64,000 nucleotides of DNA from Epiperipatus broadwayi (GCA_028023455.1 JAQFVV010000285.1:502001-566000), one strand, 5' to 3'. Numbered from the stretch's first letter, positions 23,538 through 34,938 are shown. Numbers and translations are program-made. The notes: generated by a model not told the origin, from the letters alone.

Positions 23538-24359
23538 GATTCTTTTCTTTACAGCATTATAACAATAGTCGTTAGTCTTTTATTAGATCTTTTACAATCT
23601 TCGGAATCCAGTTTAAATGTCAAGTCTATCTATAGTTCTTTCATCTAACAAGGAAATTCCAGATTCATTTCTGCTTCTTATTTCTTTTCAATGTTGACAA
23701 TAATAATTGTTTTTCCTATATGTATATATCACATAATTATTTAAAATATTTCTTCTTCAATAAACATATTTATATAATTTTATTTAAAACATTTTGCAAC
23801 TTTTATTATATTTAATCGTTGAGAATAAAATAGATTACATTTAAGAAGATAATTAAGGTAAAAAAAAGATTAACATAAAGTTATAGTTGAAAAATCAAAG
23901 CTATTAGCAAATGTAAATGATTTAATTACAGACTAGATAAAGTTAGATAAGATTTAAGGCGAGGTTTGATGTTGATTTTTATTTTGTTTAATGCATTATA
24001 AAAGAATGTTTTTTAGAAAAGGAAATCTACATAAAGTAGATGAAAAAAAAGTTTGTCAGATTTGTTAAAGATATAAGCTGAATTTCAAAAACATATACAT
24101 TGTTACGATTTAAAATAAATAAGCTAAAAATTAATAGGAGAAAGTTAATTATCAATATTCGCATGTTAAATAACTTGTCGGAAATATAAAATACAAATAG
24201 TTTGTTTAGAAGTCACTAGGTAGCAACACTTCGCCATTTCAGCACACACACAAACTACAAAAAAGTATTAATACACTACAGATGAGTTTGGTGATAACAA
24301 TATATAGCAATCACAAATATGTTTACAAATAGAACATATGAACCATTCTGTTTATTTGA

Positions 24360-24895
24360 TATTTTGCATGATTTGTTAAATTTCTTCTGTAGTAAATCGT
24401 TCTTTCTGAAAGACATAATTGCTGCTCTTCAATTAAATTTTTTCAGTTGTTATAATATCCCAATGAAAGTAATCAAAATTGCATTTCTCTAGAGTGTTTT
24501 TGAAATAATCTTTATAATATAAACAGTACCTACCTCTTTTATGAAAACTGTGGTCAAATCGTCATACAATAACTTTTTAAAAAGAAATCTATTACGTTTA
24601 TAATAGTGAGCTTTATAATATCATATATGTATTGCTGAAAAAATATTGATTAGTTTTATGATGTTGCCAACTGTATTTGTAAACTTGTAAGGAAACCCTT
24701 AGATAATATTTTTTTATTGTCTTTATGCTCATTGATAGAGGATCTAAGTTCTTACTTCCAGATACTAAACTAAATTAAATATATATAATTAATTTAATAG
24801 CAGTAATTATACCATTAAGTTTTCAGTCTTAATTTTCCAATGAAAGTAATCAAAATTGCACTTCTGTAGAGTGTGTTTTTGAGATAATCTTATAG
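24360..24895. repeat. Repeat family F, copy 1 with internal partial duplication
   Basis: CCAATGAAAGTAATCAAAATTGC followed by GTAGAGTGTTTTTGA..ATAATCTTTATA occurs at about 24460-24515 and again at 24837-24895, where a hAT MITE splits it. The part 24530-24840 (ACTGTGGTCAAATCGTCAT, TGATTAGTTTTATGATGTTGCC, TACTTCCAGATACTAAAC) is repeated in the same orientation at about 31860-32180. Identity unknown. Confidence 0.7.
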
Positions 24896-25191
24896 CAGGG
24901 TCCCCAACCTTTTTGCACTTAAGAGCACATTCTATAATACCGGCCAGGTGGCGGGCACCGTTTATTTTTTCAATGTAAATTTATAGTTGGATATTGTTAA
25001 TAATACACTTAATGTACAAAAAAATATTTATTTCAAAAATTGCAGGGCCTACAATTTGATTACAATATAATACAATAATTTATAAGAAATTGTAAAAATT
25101 AAATTTATTTGTATCAGATAAATATTTCTTTATTGTGTTCAGATAGTGGCGGGCACCATGGTGCCTGTGATCATAGAGTTGGGGACCCCTG
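24896..25191. mobile_element. hAT-type MITE, 296 bp
   Basis: The ends CAGGGTCCCCAACCTTTTT and AGTTGGGGACCCCTG are inverted. The flanks TCTTATAG and ATTTATAG form an 8-bp duplication with two changes. Subterminal GGCGGGCACCG and its partner GGCGGGCACCATGGTGCC are characteristic of this hAT subfamily's non-autonomous copies. No coding content. Confidence 0.92.
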
Positions 25192-25199
25192 ATTTATAG

Positions 25200-25640
25200 T
25201 GTAAACAAATCTACCTATCTTTTTTTTATTGCATTGCCAAGTGCACATAATATTAATATCATCTATGTTTTTTATTAATTTATACAATGCTTTTTTACAA
25301 TCCACTATTGACAGTTTCCATTGCTCCAGCAATCTTCTTCAGAATTATAACAAACACAATACAAGTACATGAATACAAATATACATGAATATATAATTTT
25401 ATATTATATATATATATTCTATCTTATAATCATTATATACCCACATATATCTTTACATAGCTCTCTAGATAATTATTACCTTTATATATATTATATATTT
25501 TAATCTTTTTATATTCTATATTTATCAATTAATACTTCTTATAATCATATAAATATATATAATTTTTATTTTATTTATTTTACCCTTTTTAAACTTTTCT
25601 ATATTTAACTCTAACATTATATATTCATACTTTTTAATCT
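25200..25640. repeat. Family E inverted-repeat arm (left)
   Basis: It runs through TACAATGCTTTTTTACAATC, CACTATTGACAGTTTCCATTG, a long AT-rich part with ACCCACATATATCTTTACAT, to the (ATT)n tract. The inverted copy lies at about 31445-31850. The segment 25345-25315 on the minus strand has CTGAAGA, a GATTGC-TGGA-GCAAT hairpin and GAAACTG, a hammerhead-like array with a poor stem III. Confidence 0.8.
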
Positions 25641-25644
25641 TTTA

Positions 25645-25905
<261 letters not shown>

Positions 25906-26220
25906 GTTTTAAAGGTAACTTTATTCAAAAACAAGTGGTTACATTGGTTGTTGATTCAACATAGTGTTATACATAGGTTTACACAGTTATTACATTACAG
26001 TCTGTATGTTTGATTAGAGTCTCTTTGCACTTAAAAATTGTCTTTTTAGAACTTAGATAGTGGCTTTCACAATGTTTTAGATTTTTCAACACTTTATGAA
26101 ATATTTATTGTCCAAGTTTATGTACAATATAAATCAATGATCATGGTTTCAGTAATTTTTCCATGTTCTTGCAACACTGAATTTCATGTTTGCCTCTGTC
26201 CTTTTCTATTATATCCTTTA

Positions 26221-28386
26221 TTATAAAGTGGCCTGAATTTTAAAAAGAGACCATGTTGCTGCAAAGATATCAGGTGGTGCAATGATACTGTCTCTTTCTT
26301 TTATTTTTTGCAATTTGTTCTTATAGGTGTTAGGGTGCCTTCTTGTGTTGTTGCCCAGTGTAAAAGTGCATCTGGTACACCAGAATGCATATAGGCTGAA
26401 AGTGGCTGCCCTAATGGTGGGTATTCCATTATTTTTGAATGTTTGTAGAATCTCATCTATTGTTGTTCCATTTTTCCTATATCCGCCAACCATCATTTGT
26501 CTTACTTTTTCAAGTCCTGAACAATTATGTATGAAATGGTCCTGCGTTTCCTCATCCCTGTGACACAGCATACACAAGGGATCTATATTTATATAGAATC
26601 TTCTGTATCTAATAAAATGACTTGTAGGTAGTGCTTTCAAATTGACTTTAATTATGAAATCGTAAAATTTTGGTTCCAGGTACCATTTCCTAAATTTTTT
26701 AAGTAATTGGCTGTTATCAATTCCCAATACAGATATTTGGTTATTCTCAGATTGTTTTTGTGTTAGGAAATCATGTATTTGCCAATAAGTATATTTTATT
26801 GGACTTTTCAGCGTTACTTTGTTTTTGATGCTCTCAATGCTTTCAAGCAACGTAAAGATATAATTGTTTGTGGGTGGTGGACGATCTGTGGGTATGATCT
26901 CCAGTATTGGTTCAATATCTGGAAATCTTTTGACTATGGCTATTAGCAGATTTATTGTTTTTTGTGTCTGAAACACTGATATTGAGTGAAGTCCCAGACC
27001 ATTCCATTTTGTTGGTTGGTTGAGTTGCTTTATTGAAATGGCAACTACTTTCCTGTTCCATAGTAGTTTGCTACAAAATGAATTAATTGAGGCTGTAAAT
27101 GGTTTTGTGAAACTAATTATTGGTAAATAGTAGCTTATTTTTGACATTATGAGTTGATTGAATAATGATATTTTTGCGTATATTGATAGATATGATCTGG
27201 ATAATGATTCTGTGATTCTTTCTGCATCCACTTTGAGTTTGTTTTGTATTGTTGTTCTCATTTGATTCATTCCCTGATAAAATGGAAAACCTAGAAAACT
27301 GCTGGGCTTTCCTTGATAAATTTGTTTGTTTACTTTCCCTGTAAAAATTGTCCAAGCAGCTGACTTATTGATATTGATTTTAAGTTTGAATTTTTTTGTA
27401 TATTCTTCTATGATGTTTTGTAGTGCGTGTAGTTGCTTTTTTGATGCTAAGAATATTGTGATATCGTCCATATAAGCTATACAAGGAATGTATCTTTTTG
27501 TATTTGGTATTAACACTCCCTGTATTTTTTTTTCAATTTCTTCCAATAAGGGGTTTATGTAGAATGTGAACAGTAGTGTACTCAGTGGTGACCCTTGTGG
27601 TATTGATTGAGTGGGATAGAATGATGATGATGTTCTTCCGTTAAGTGTGATATGTACTTCTCTGTTTAAAAGTAGGTTGGCTATTGCATATAATATTGAT
27701 CGTGGTATTTGTGTTTCCTTTAGTTGGTTTAGTAAGATTTTTATTGGTACCGAGTCGAAAGCACTTTCAAAATCTAGTTGTACTGCAATTGGAGCATATT
27801 TCTTCTTCTTAATTACTGAGTTAATTATAGTTTTAAAGATTAGTGCTGCCTGACCTGTGGATGAGCCTTTCTTTGCATACTGATGTTGTGATATTTTTGT
27901 CAGTATAAATGGTTCAATTTTCACCTTTATTACTTTTTCTAGCAGTTTAATTCCTAAAGGCTCCATTGAGATAGGTCTTAAGTTGGTGATCTTGGTAATA
28001 GGTTCTTGTTTTTTCATAAATGGTACCATTGATATCTTGTATAATCCCTGTATGCTATAAATTTTTTGTGATATTTGATTTGCCAATTGACACAGGTATG
28101 TATTTGTAATTTGGCTAAGATGTGCAAGTACAAACTGTGGAATGCCTGGAGGTCCTGGATGACATGTGGGTGGGATTGATTCTAACACTACCTTAAAATC
28201 CTCGATTTTAAATGGCATCTCATCTTCAGTTGTTCCAAAATAATCTTCTTTGGGTGTGAATTGTGCATGCTTAGTTAGCTTTGTTTTGAAATAGTTATAT
28301 ATAGGTGCAATCATGTTAAATCCTGCTGTAATCTTATTTTCCGATTCCAGCGCCATGGGAACTTTATTTATGGATGGGTACCCCAA
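26221..28386 (-). CDS. LINE ORF2, reverse transcriptase part
   Basis: 721 codons without a stop. Motifs in order: NLRPISMEP (about residues 135-143), QLDFESAFDSV (203-213, catalytic Asp), SIPQGSPLSTLLF (261-273), AYMDDITIF (304-312, the catalytic YMDD box, less usual than YADD), KLKININKSAAW (334-345), SFLGF (363-367), and a C-terminal knuckle CMLCHRDEETQDHFIHNC (605-622). It would copy element RNA at the nicked target. The true start lies upstream, joined to the endonuclease part across a TAG and a frameshift; the first codon here is not a real start. Confidence 0.9.
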   Translation of the reverse strand: MGYPSINKVPMALESENKITAGFNMIAPIYNYFKTKLTKHAQFTPKEDYFGTTEDEMPFKIEDFKVVLESIPPTCHPGPPGIPQFVLAHLSQITNTYLCQLANQISQKIYSIQGLYKISMVPFMKKQEPITKITNLRPISMEPLGIKLLEKVIKVKIEPFILTKISQHQYAKKGSSTGQAALIFKTIINSVIKKKKYAPIAVQLDFESAFDSVPIKILLNQLKETQIPRSILYAIANLLLNREVHITLNGRTSSSFYPTQSIPQGSPLSTLLFTFYINPLLEEIEKKIQGVLIPNTKRYIPCIAYMDDITIFLASKKQLHALQNIIEEYTKKFKLKININKSAAWTIFTGKVNKQIYQGKPSSFLGFPFYQGMNQMRTTIQNKLKVDAERITESLSRSYLSIYAKISLFNQLIMSKISYYLPIISFTKPFTASINSFCSKLLWNRKVVAISIKQLNQPTKWNGLGLHSISVFQTQKTINLLIAIVKRFPDIEPILEIIPTDRPPPTNNYIFTLLESIESIKNKVTLKSPIKYTYWQIHDFLTQKQSENNQISVLGIDNSQLLKKFRKWYLEPKFYDFIIKVNLKALPTSHFIRYRRFYINIDPLCMLCHRDEETQDHFIHNCSGLEKVRQMMVGGYRKNGTTIDEILQTFKNNGIPTIRAATFSLYAFWCTRCTFTLGNNTRRHPNTYKNKLQKIKERDSIIAPPDIFAATWSLFKIQATL

Positions 28387-28483
28387 AGCCCACCTAATAT
28401 ATCTGCGTGTCCATGTGTGTGGCTGTGCTAGGCAAATTTTTTTTCTTTTTTATGCTTAGATATTGTTTTAATTTATTGCAAGT

Positions 28484-29500
28484 CTATTTATAGAGCTGGG
28501 TGAGTTTAATTATGTTTGTTTGATTATGTTGAACCGGTTTAGCCAGACTGATTCTTTTGTATATTTCATCTGCTAATGTAATTAGCCTGGAGGGAGGGAT
28601 TGATTTTTGTGTGATATGGTTTATATTAAATGAAAGCATGTTAGTGTAAGCTATGTATCTGGATATCGGGTCTAATTCAAGCTGATTCATTTTATTTATC
28701 ATTATATAAATTTCTGAAAAAAGTGACTCCGTAGTATTGTCTGGTAGTAGAATCCTGATCGTTTTTTGCAAATTAATTATTGCGCTGCGGTGTGTGTTTA
28801 TGTTTAGCGTTATTATCTGCGCTGCATGGTCTGAAAAAGGGGTTGGGGAAAGAGCTATTTCTATTGAATGGTGCAGCATTGGGGAATAAAACATTAGATC
28901 TATTAAAGTTCCGTGTCTATTGTTATAAAAAGATATAGAGTTAGGTGGTAGAAAATCTTCTGCACTCATGAGTGGAAATGTTAACTGGTGTATCCATTTC
29001 ATAATAAATTTCTTATAACTTATGTTGAAATCTCCCGTAAGAATAGTTGGGTAGGGATTGTTTGAGAGGATTGAGTTAATTGTTGTTATTATTCTGTTAA
29101 TTACAGTTGGTCCTGGTGGTATATATACAAATATAATATTTATTGAGAAGTTTTTATTATTGAATGTGGTTATTAATAGATTCGCGTCTATGTATATTAT
29201 TTTAAACGTTGTAAAGGGACTTCTTTGGCTTATAAAAATTCTTGTTCCACCTGAGGGCGTTAGTGTGTCTCTAGAGCATGCGCAAAAACCCATTTTATTC
29301 ATAAGTTGTGCTGGATTTATTTGCGATCCGTTGTAGATTTTCGTTTCTACAAGTCCTAAAATGGTAGGTTGGAGTTGTTGTATCCAGTAATTGATTTCTT
29401 GTATTTTTTTCTTCGAGTTTAATCCCCGAACATTTATTGCGCCGATCTTAATTTTCATTGAGTTTAACTTATATTGCGAGGGAGATTTAAATTGGATCAT
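28484..29500 (-). CDS. LINE ORF2, endonuclease part
   Basis: 338 codons beginning MIQFKSPSQYK. It encodes an apurinic-like (APE) endonuclease: INVRGLNSKKK (strand 1 Asn), LGLVETKI (catalytic Glu), ILTGDFNI (Asp/Asn pair), GTLIDLMFYSP and SDHAAQIITL (Asp-His). This enzyme nicks target DNA to prime reverse transcription. Immediately after KLTQLYK comes an in-frame TAG, and translation continues TCNKLKQYLS before a frameshift in an A-rich run near 28440. With one nonsense and one frameshift change it would join the RT part below, so this is the N-terminal part of a single broken ORF2. Confidence 0.88.
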   Translation of the reverse strand: MIQFKSPSQYKLNSMKIKIGAINVRGLNSKKKIQEINYWIQQLQPTILGLVETKIYNGSQINPAQLMNKMGFCACSRDTLTPSGGTRIFISQRSPFTTFKIIYIDANLLITTFNNKNFSINIIFVYIPPGPTVINRIITTINSILSNNPYPTILTGDFNISYKKFIMKWIHQLTFPLMSAEDFLPPNSISFYNNRHGTLIDLMFYSPMLHHSIEIALSPTPFSDHAAQIITLNINTHRSAIINLQKTIRILLPDNTTESLFSEIYIMINKMNQLELDPISRYIAYTNMLSFNINHITQKSIPPSRLITLADEIYKRISLAKPVQHNQTNIIKLTQLYK

Positions 29501-29503
29501 GGT

Positions 29504-30970
29504 TTATTCTGCCGTTTTTGTTTGCATGTTTTTTTCCTGTGGTGATTCTGTTTGTGTTTGGATACGTGTGTTATAGTGTGGTGATTTTTTTAATTTTTTT
29601 GCTTCTGGTGTGGTTAGTTCTATTTCCATCTCTTCTGCTGTGGTTTCTTCTGTTAAATTAATCTGATTATCTTCTTCCTCGTTCATTTTAATTTTCTTAA
29701 TTTCTCTTGTTTTTTTTGTTTTATGTGTTTTCTTCCTGCTTTCAATTGATGTGCTTTCTAGCATTGGATAGTACTGTGTTATTTTATCCATGATTTCTGT
29801 GGTCATTTTATTTATTATTATGCTTTCTGATTGCTCATCATTTTCATTCGTTTTTCCTTTAAGCTCTTTTGGTAGGTTCTCGTTTTCTTTTTCCTCCATT
29901 CTATTTAAATTGGGCGGGTTTTCACTGCTTTGATTTTCCTTATCTGTTTTAATTTCTCTTGTTGTTATAGTGTTTACTGGATTGCTAATTCTTTCATTTC
30001 TATTAGATATGTTGTTTTCCTGGGTGCTTTGTAGTGTAGGGTAGTTTAACTCGTCTAGTTGGTTATTTGTGTCTTCGCTTTCTGTAACGTTTCCTGAGTT
30101 TTTTGATGTATTGTTTTTATTTTGCTGTGTTTGTTCATTGCATTCCGTTGCAATATGTCCTCTTCTTCCACAACGGAAGCAACCTGGCTTAAGCCCTCTG
30201 ACGTAAATATATAGTGTAGCTTCTTCATCGGTTATGTGTGTGGGGATATTCTCCGGGTCTACTTGTTTATTCAATTTAATTTTGAATTCAAAGCTATTGG
30301 TTAGTATGGGAATTGCTGCTTCTTTAATGTATTTTTGCTGGAAGAAAACGACTTTCCCGAAAGGATTCATCATTTTTTGGAAATCTTCCATGTTGTAGCC
30401 AAAATACGTATTTTTTAAAATTCCGGAGATATTTTTATATTTATTCTCATCGACTGTTATTAGTGCGAAATTATTTAGCGTCTTAATTCGGTTTCTAAAT
30501 TGTTCTCTTTGCGCATTTTCATAAAACTGGACCGCCACATATCTGCTATTTGGATGGTCGCCTATGCATTGTACCGATTCAAGCATATTATTTTCATGCA
30601 GTGTTTCTATTAGAAGGGATTTGGGGAAACTGTATAGTGTGCAAAGACTATCTGTTACAGCGAGTACTATTGATTTATCGGTGAAGAAATGTTTAAACGT
30701 CAGGAAAAGTGATCGAGGTATTGTTTTGTTGAATTTCTCTCCAATTTGTTCCAGCATTTCATCAGTCCATTCAATATGAGGGGGAGGGGGATCATTTTTA
30801 TTTTGATCCATAAGATTCAAGTTTTCCAAATCATCTGCTGTTGTTTTCCTGAACCTAGGACCTTTTGCCGGGCTTACGTAATCTTGGGCTTTTTTTGCTA
30901 TAGCAGCATATGATTTTCTCGTGCCCTGCGATGGACCACCCACCTGGTTAATCGGTTGAGCGGTCGCCAT
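29504..30970 (-). CDS. LINE ORF1 (gag-like nucleic-acid binding protein)
   Basis: 488 residues, starting at ATG (MATAQPINQ). Residues 85-260 form a folded region, probably of RRM-like type as in other LINE ORF1s (inference from SRYVAVQFYENAQREQF and similar). A single zinc knuckle CFRCGRRGHIATEC (CX2CX4HX4C) lies at residues 264-277. A long polar Asn/Glu/Lys/Thr-rich tail follows. ORF1 proteins bind element RNA and form the RNP for target-primed reverse transcription. The frame is uninterrupted. The stop TAA, one ACC codon and the ATG of ORF2 lie in the same frame, which suggests termination-reinitiation or readthrough for ORF2 expression. Confidence 0.9.
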   Translation of the reverse strand: MATAQPINQVGGPSQGTRKSYAAIAKKAQDYVSPAKGPRFRKTTADDLENLNLMDQNKNDPPPPHIEWTDEMLEQIGEKFNKTIPRSLFLTFKHFFTDKSIVLAVTDSLCTLYSFPKSLLIETLHENNMLESVQCIGDHPNSRYVAVQFYENAQREQFRNRIKTLNNFALITVDENKYKNISGILKNTYFGYNMEDFQKMMNPFGKVVFFQQKYIKEAAIPILTNSFEFKIKLNKQVDPENIPTHITDEEATLYIYVRGLKPGCFRCGRRGHIATECNEQTQQNKNNTSKNSGNVTESEDTNNQLDELNYPTLQSTQENNISNRNERISNPVNTITTREIKTDKENQSSENPPNLNRMEEKENENLPKELKGKTNENDEQSESIIINKMTTEIMDKITQYYPMLESTSIESRKKTHKTKKTREIKKIKMNEEEDNQINLTEETTAEEMEIELTTPEAKKLKKSPHYNTRIQTQTESPQEKNMQTKTAE

Positions 30971-31393
30971 TTTAAGTTTTCCAATTAAAGGTATGTTTAA
31001 ATTCCCTTTTTTTTTTTTTTAAACAAACACTAGTATATATAACCAAAACAATTCAGTTATCCGCAAAATTATAGAGTTTTGTATATTTGATTTTAAATCT
31101 ACTCTTATTAAAAAATTAAATTTGCCTGAGATTTTGGCATTAGTTATTAGATCCGCTAGCTTTTAACTAAGCGTTTGTCTATTAGCGTTAGGTGCGGATT
31201 TACGATAAAAAAAAATCTTTGGATTTCTCTGTCCTTTTTTTTCTTTTTTTCAATCAAAATAAATATTTGAGTGTTTTAAATTGTTTTATTGGACATTTCT
31301 ATTTGTTATTAGCAAATAAATCTGCATTTTATTAACAAAAAGCTAAGAGGTTCTTTGCTTACCTGCTACTAGGTTTGTATCCAGGTGGCGCTC

Positions 31394-31442
31394 TATTATT
31401 ATTATTATTATTATTATTATTGTTGTTGTTGTTGTTGTTGTT
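31394..31442. repeat. (TTA)n-(TTG)n microsatellite, 5' flank of LINE
   Basis: About nine TTA units followed by about six TTG units. It abuts the LINE 5' end (GGCGCTC) and the family E right arm. Confidence 0.95.
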
Positions 31443-31444
31443 CA

Positions 31445-31850
31445 TTATGTAAAATATAAAAAAAAATATGAATATATAATGTTAGATTTAAATATTTAAA
31501 AGATTAATAAGAGTAAAATAAATAAAAAAAATGAAATAAAAGTAATATATATATATATGATTTAGGAAGTACTAATTGATAAATATAGAATATAAAAAGA
31601 GTAAAATATATACAAAGGTAATAATTATATAGAGAACTATGTAAAGATATATGTGGGTATATAAATAATGATTATAAGATAGAATATATATATATATATA
31701 ATGTAAAATTATATGCTCATATATATATATGTATTCATGTATTTTATTGTGTTTGTTATAGTTCTGAAAAAGACTGATGGGGCAATAGAAACTGTCAATA
31801 GTGGATTGTAAAAAAGCATTGTATAAAATAATAAAGAATACAAATGATAT
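31445..31850. repeat. Family E inverted-repeat arm (right)
   Basis: Inverted copy of 25200-25640: ATATGTGGGTATATAAATAATG, ATAAGATAGAATATATAT, then TTCTGAAAAAGACTGATGGGG..CAATAGAAACTGTCAATAGTGG and TGTAAAAAAGCATTGTATA. The hammerhead-like array on the plus strand (31763-31800) has lost the first core box (CTGAAAA). Confidence 0.8.
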
Positions 31851-31854
31851 TAAT

Positions 31855-32185
31855 ATTATCTACCTCTCTCATGAAAACTGTGGTCAAATTGTCATAAAAT
31901 ATTTAAGAAATCTGTTCTGTTTTACTTATGGAAGAATGATTTCATAATAGTAGATGTTATGATATCATGTGGAATGCTGGAAAAACTATTGATTAGTCTT
32001 ATAATGTTGCCAAATTTATTTGAAAAAATTTGAGGAAATTTTGAGGCAATTTTTATTGCCCTTATGTTACATTGATAGATGATGCAAGTTTTACTTCCAT
32101 ATACTAAACTTCTTAAAAACAGCAGCAATATATTGAAAACGATCTTGAATCTCAATATCAAAATCCATTTTTTCTAATTAAAAAA
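31855..32185. repeat. Repeat family F, copy 2
   Basis: Same-orientation copy of 24530-24840 (ACTGTGGTCAAATTGTCAT, TTGATTAGTCTTATAATGTTGCC, TTACTTCCATATACTAAACT). The minus strand has an 80-codon frame with RSLVYGSKTC and FSNKFGNIIRLIN; the parallel stretch of copy 1 reads FTNTVGNIIKLIN. This may be a remnant of a coding element that I could not identify. Confidence 0.65.
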
Positions 32186-32189
32186 ACTA

Positions 32190-32497
32190 CCAAGATAAAT
32201 TATATTGACTTTTATTCTTAAGTTGATATAAATACAGGCTAAACATTTTTGAAGATTTTTCTTCATTCACTAGTGAATAAAGTTCATGAGTTTTTAGAAT
32301 AATAATTAATAAGCTTAAAAACTTATTTAAGCATACTTGTTGACTGTCTTTTGAATTGCCAATCATCAACATACTTTAATTCAGAAGCCAACAAATTGAA
32401 TTTTTTTAAAAAATTTATTTATTAAAATTTTCAACAACAAATCTATATAGTATCTAGATGATTGTTCAATAAACTCACCCATAAACTGTTTTGATAC
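32190..32497. other. AT-rich stretch without recognised gene
   Basis: Only a spurious minus-strand 61-codon frame; no motif recognised. Confidence 0.5.
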
Positions 32498-32509
32498 ACA
32501 TTCTTGTTT

Positions 32510-32986
32510 AAAGCCAATAAACATCACATGATCACCATTTCTTATGCTTGTTCTTAACTGTTATTAAAACAGTCAAAACTTTCTATATGTATTGCCACTC
32601 AGTGCAAGCCAGAGTAATCAAAGGATGCCAGAAGGCTTGTGCATAAGATCCCCATCTAGTGCCTACTCATCCAATATTCTTAATCTAGTTTCTGTCTGGT
32701 GAGCTTGGATTGAAAATATGGTGTTTTCAATTTAAGTCTCATCATTTTGTAGTTAAGTAGAGATAAAATATGGCTGCTGGAGGGTTGCATTAGATCCTAA
32801 GATCTAGGTGCAGTGCTGTCATATCCAAGGCTCCTCAATGACAAAGGCCACAAGCCAGAAACTAGTCTGGGTGATATTGGATGAGTAGGCACTAGATGGG
32901 GATTTTATGCACAAGCCTTTTGGCATCCATTGATTACTCTGGCTTGCACTGAGCGGCAATACATATATACAGTTTTGCCTGTTTTA
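32510..32986. mobile_element. Complete family A ribozyme element (long form)
   Basis: A 477-bp insertion between ACATTCTTGTTT (32498-32509) and ACATTATTGTTT (32987-32998), a 12-bp duplication with one change. The left terminus carries AACATCACATGATCACC. Long inverted arms (AGTGCAAGCCAGAGTAATCA, GCCTACTCATCCAATATT.. on the left; complements on the right) surround a ribozyme-bearing middle with GGTTGCATTAGATCCTAAG. The right terminus is ..GTTTTGCCTGTTTTA. It is the most complete copy of the family in the window. Confidence 0.88.
32830..32872 (+). ncRNA. Degenerate hammerhead (family A)
   Basis: ATGACAA replaces CTGACGA (two core changes), followed by AGGCCACAAGCCA, GAAA, the ACTAGT stem III, C, and TGGG. 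Aligned with the copies at 11.7 and 35.1 kb it is clearly homologous but should be inactive. Confidence 0.7.
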
Positions 32987-32999
32987 ACATTATTGTTTA

Positions 33000-34925
33000 A
33001 CAACTTTTTAAATTTATATGCCTAAAATTTAACAACTGTAATACTAACACTTCCTCTCATTCTATTATTGAGAAACTATAAAATATGAAAATATTTTATT
33101 GGATCATCAACAAATTTTAAGCAGTGCCATAAACCTGTTTGATTAATAGATATTATGTTTCATAGAATTTATGATTAAAATAATGTTTATAAATCAATAT
33201 TAATCAGCATGAGACAAATAAGCATCCGGTAACTGATTTCAGTAGTAATCAGTAAAAGTAGTAGCATAATTTTGTTTAGATTTGTGAGTGTGAACAAAAA
33301 AAAATTAATAAGAAAATTTCTCATCACATTAAAGAATGTAAATATTTTAAAAAACAAACAATAATTAGCTAAAGGTTAATTGTCTTAAACCTATCTTCTT
33401 TTGAAAAAATGAATATTTAAAAATGCATTTTCATTGTTTTTGTAATGAATATTATTGAAAATATGAAATTAAAAAATGCAAGGTACTTTATTGAAAAAGA
33501 TTACACCAGCCACTTCATTGGTAACATTTTGTGATTTGGTCTCCTAGAGGTTGCATTGTGAACTAAAAACTAAAATTTAGAAGCTATTTAATTTTATTAA
33601 TATATATTTAAAAGAATACAGCTATAGGATATAATACGCTATGAAAGGTACACTTGATTTTTTGAGTGTGACTATTTTAAAAAAATAAATTATCTATATC
33701 ATTAGTTTAGTCCATTTTCTGACATTCAAATGCTTAATTTAGTTGTACAATACTTTTCAAATTAAAAAGTTAGGTTGTGAATATTTTATGTATTAAAATG
33801 ACTTCATTCTATTTTGTATTACAGGATAGGCAATAAAATGCAAGTTATAGCTCTGAAATGAATAGAATTTGTCTTGTCAGCACTATGATTCTGAAAATGT
33901 TCTGCCAAATGTATGCTAAGTGCATTATAAAAGTCTTAAATTTCAACTTTTATCTTTCCATTGTAGTATTCAATTACAATGAGTTTATAAGAATTACATT
34001 AATTAAAGAAAAGAGAATTAAATACTTAGAACTGTTAATACTTTAGTAATATAATCAATAGTAAAACAAACAATATTTATGTAGTTAGAGCAGCAAAAGC
34101 TATTTTTAATAATTAACATAATTTTTAGAGAAAAGCAGTATTTATTATTTGAGTTCATATAAAATATATTGCTCAAGTTGTAATGGTTGTTACTTAAAGA
34201 CGACAGATTCTTATAATGTTCTTCAATGAATACATAAAATGTATTTATTTTTTTTAAAAATAATTTATTTGTCAGATTACTTTTGCTGGAAGATGATTAT
34301 AAACTTAAGAAAATGCTTTATCCCTTGTCTATATGAGTTCAACATAGATAATAAAAATATTTTAAAACTGTATTTATGATTCATTTTGATGAATATTAAA
34401 TATACAATCAAATTGTTAATTACTAACCTGTTCATAAGACATTCAAGCATCAAAATACAAAGCTACTATAATAGAACTTAAGTTATAAAGTCCATCCTTG
34501 TACTAAACCATGCTGAGCTTTATAAATATTGTATTAAATAAGTATAATAAAGGGTTTTGTCTCTAGGGTGCTATGCTAAGGTAAGCATTAATGCTTTAAA
34601 ATATTTTTTTTGTAAACGTAAATTGTTTATAATATTTTGAGAATAGGGCTCATGTAACTGTTATACTAGGTAATTGAAATGTTCTCTACTCATAGTTTAA
34701 GACAATCATTTTTATAATAAAAATGTATTCCAACTTCTATTGTTACTTCATATACTAATATAGAAAGATGGATGAAATACTTAGGCTAAAAGAAGTAAAA
34801 TATTTAACTTGTCACTAATAACACCTCCCATTCTTTTAATAAAAGATCTAGTGGAATTTAATCATATCTGCAACATTTTATTTCTATAATTACTATCTTT
34901 TGGTAATCATTGCATTATTTATTAC
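33000..34925. other. AT-rich stretch without recognised gene
   Basis: About 1.9 kb with no coding similarity, ribozyme core, SINE box or inverted repeat that I could recognise. Confidence 0.5.
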
Positions 34926-34938
34926 AAATACAAATTAA

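Larger units (their letters stand above)
25906..31393 (-). mobile_element. Nearly full-length APE-type LINE in TTA repeats
   Basis: A two-ORF non-LTR retrotransposon about 5.5 kb long: a 5' UTR of about 420 bp (31393-30971), ORF1, ORF2 with endonuclease and reverse transcriptase, and a 3' UTR of about 315 bp ending GTTACCTTTAAAAC next to (ATA)n. Both ends touch TTA/ATT repeats, so it inserted into such a repeat or made one. It sits inside the family E inverted repeat. Only about two lesions interrupt ORF2, so it is young. The clade is not settled: the CCHC-bearing ORF1 and microsatellite target recall Tx1/L1-group elements, while a TAA tail recalls the I clade. Confidence 0.9.
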
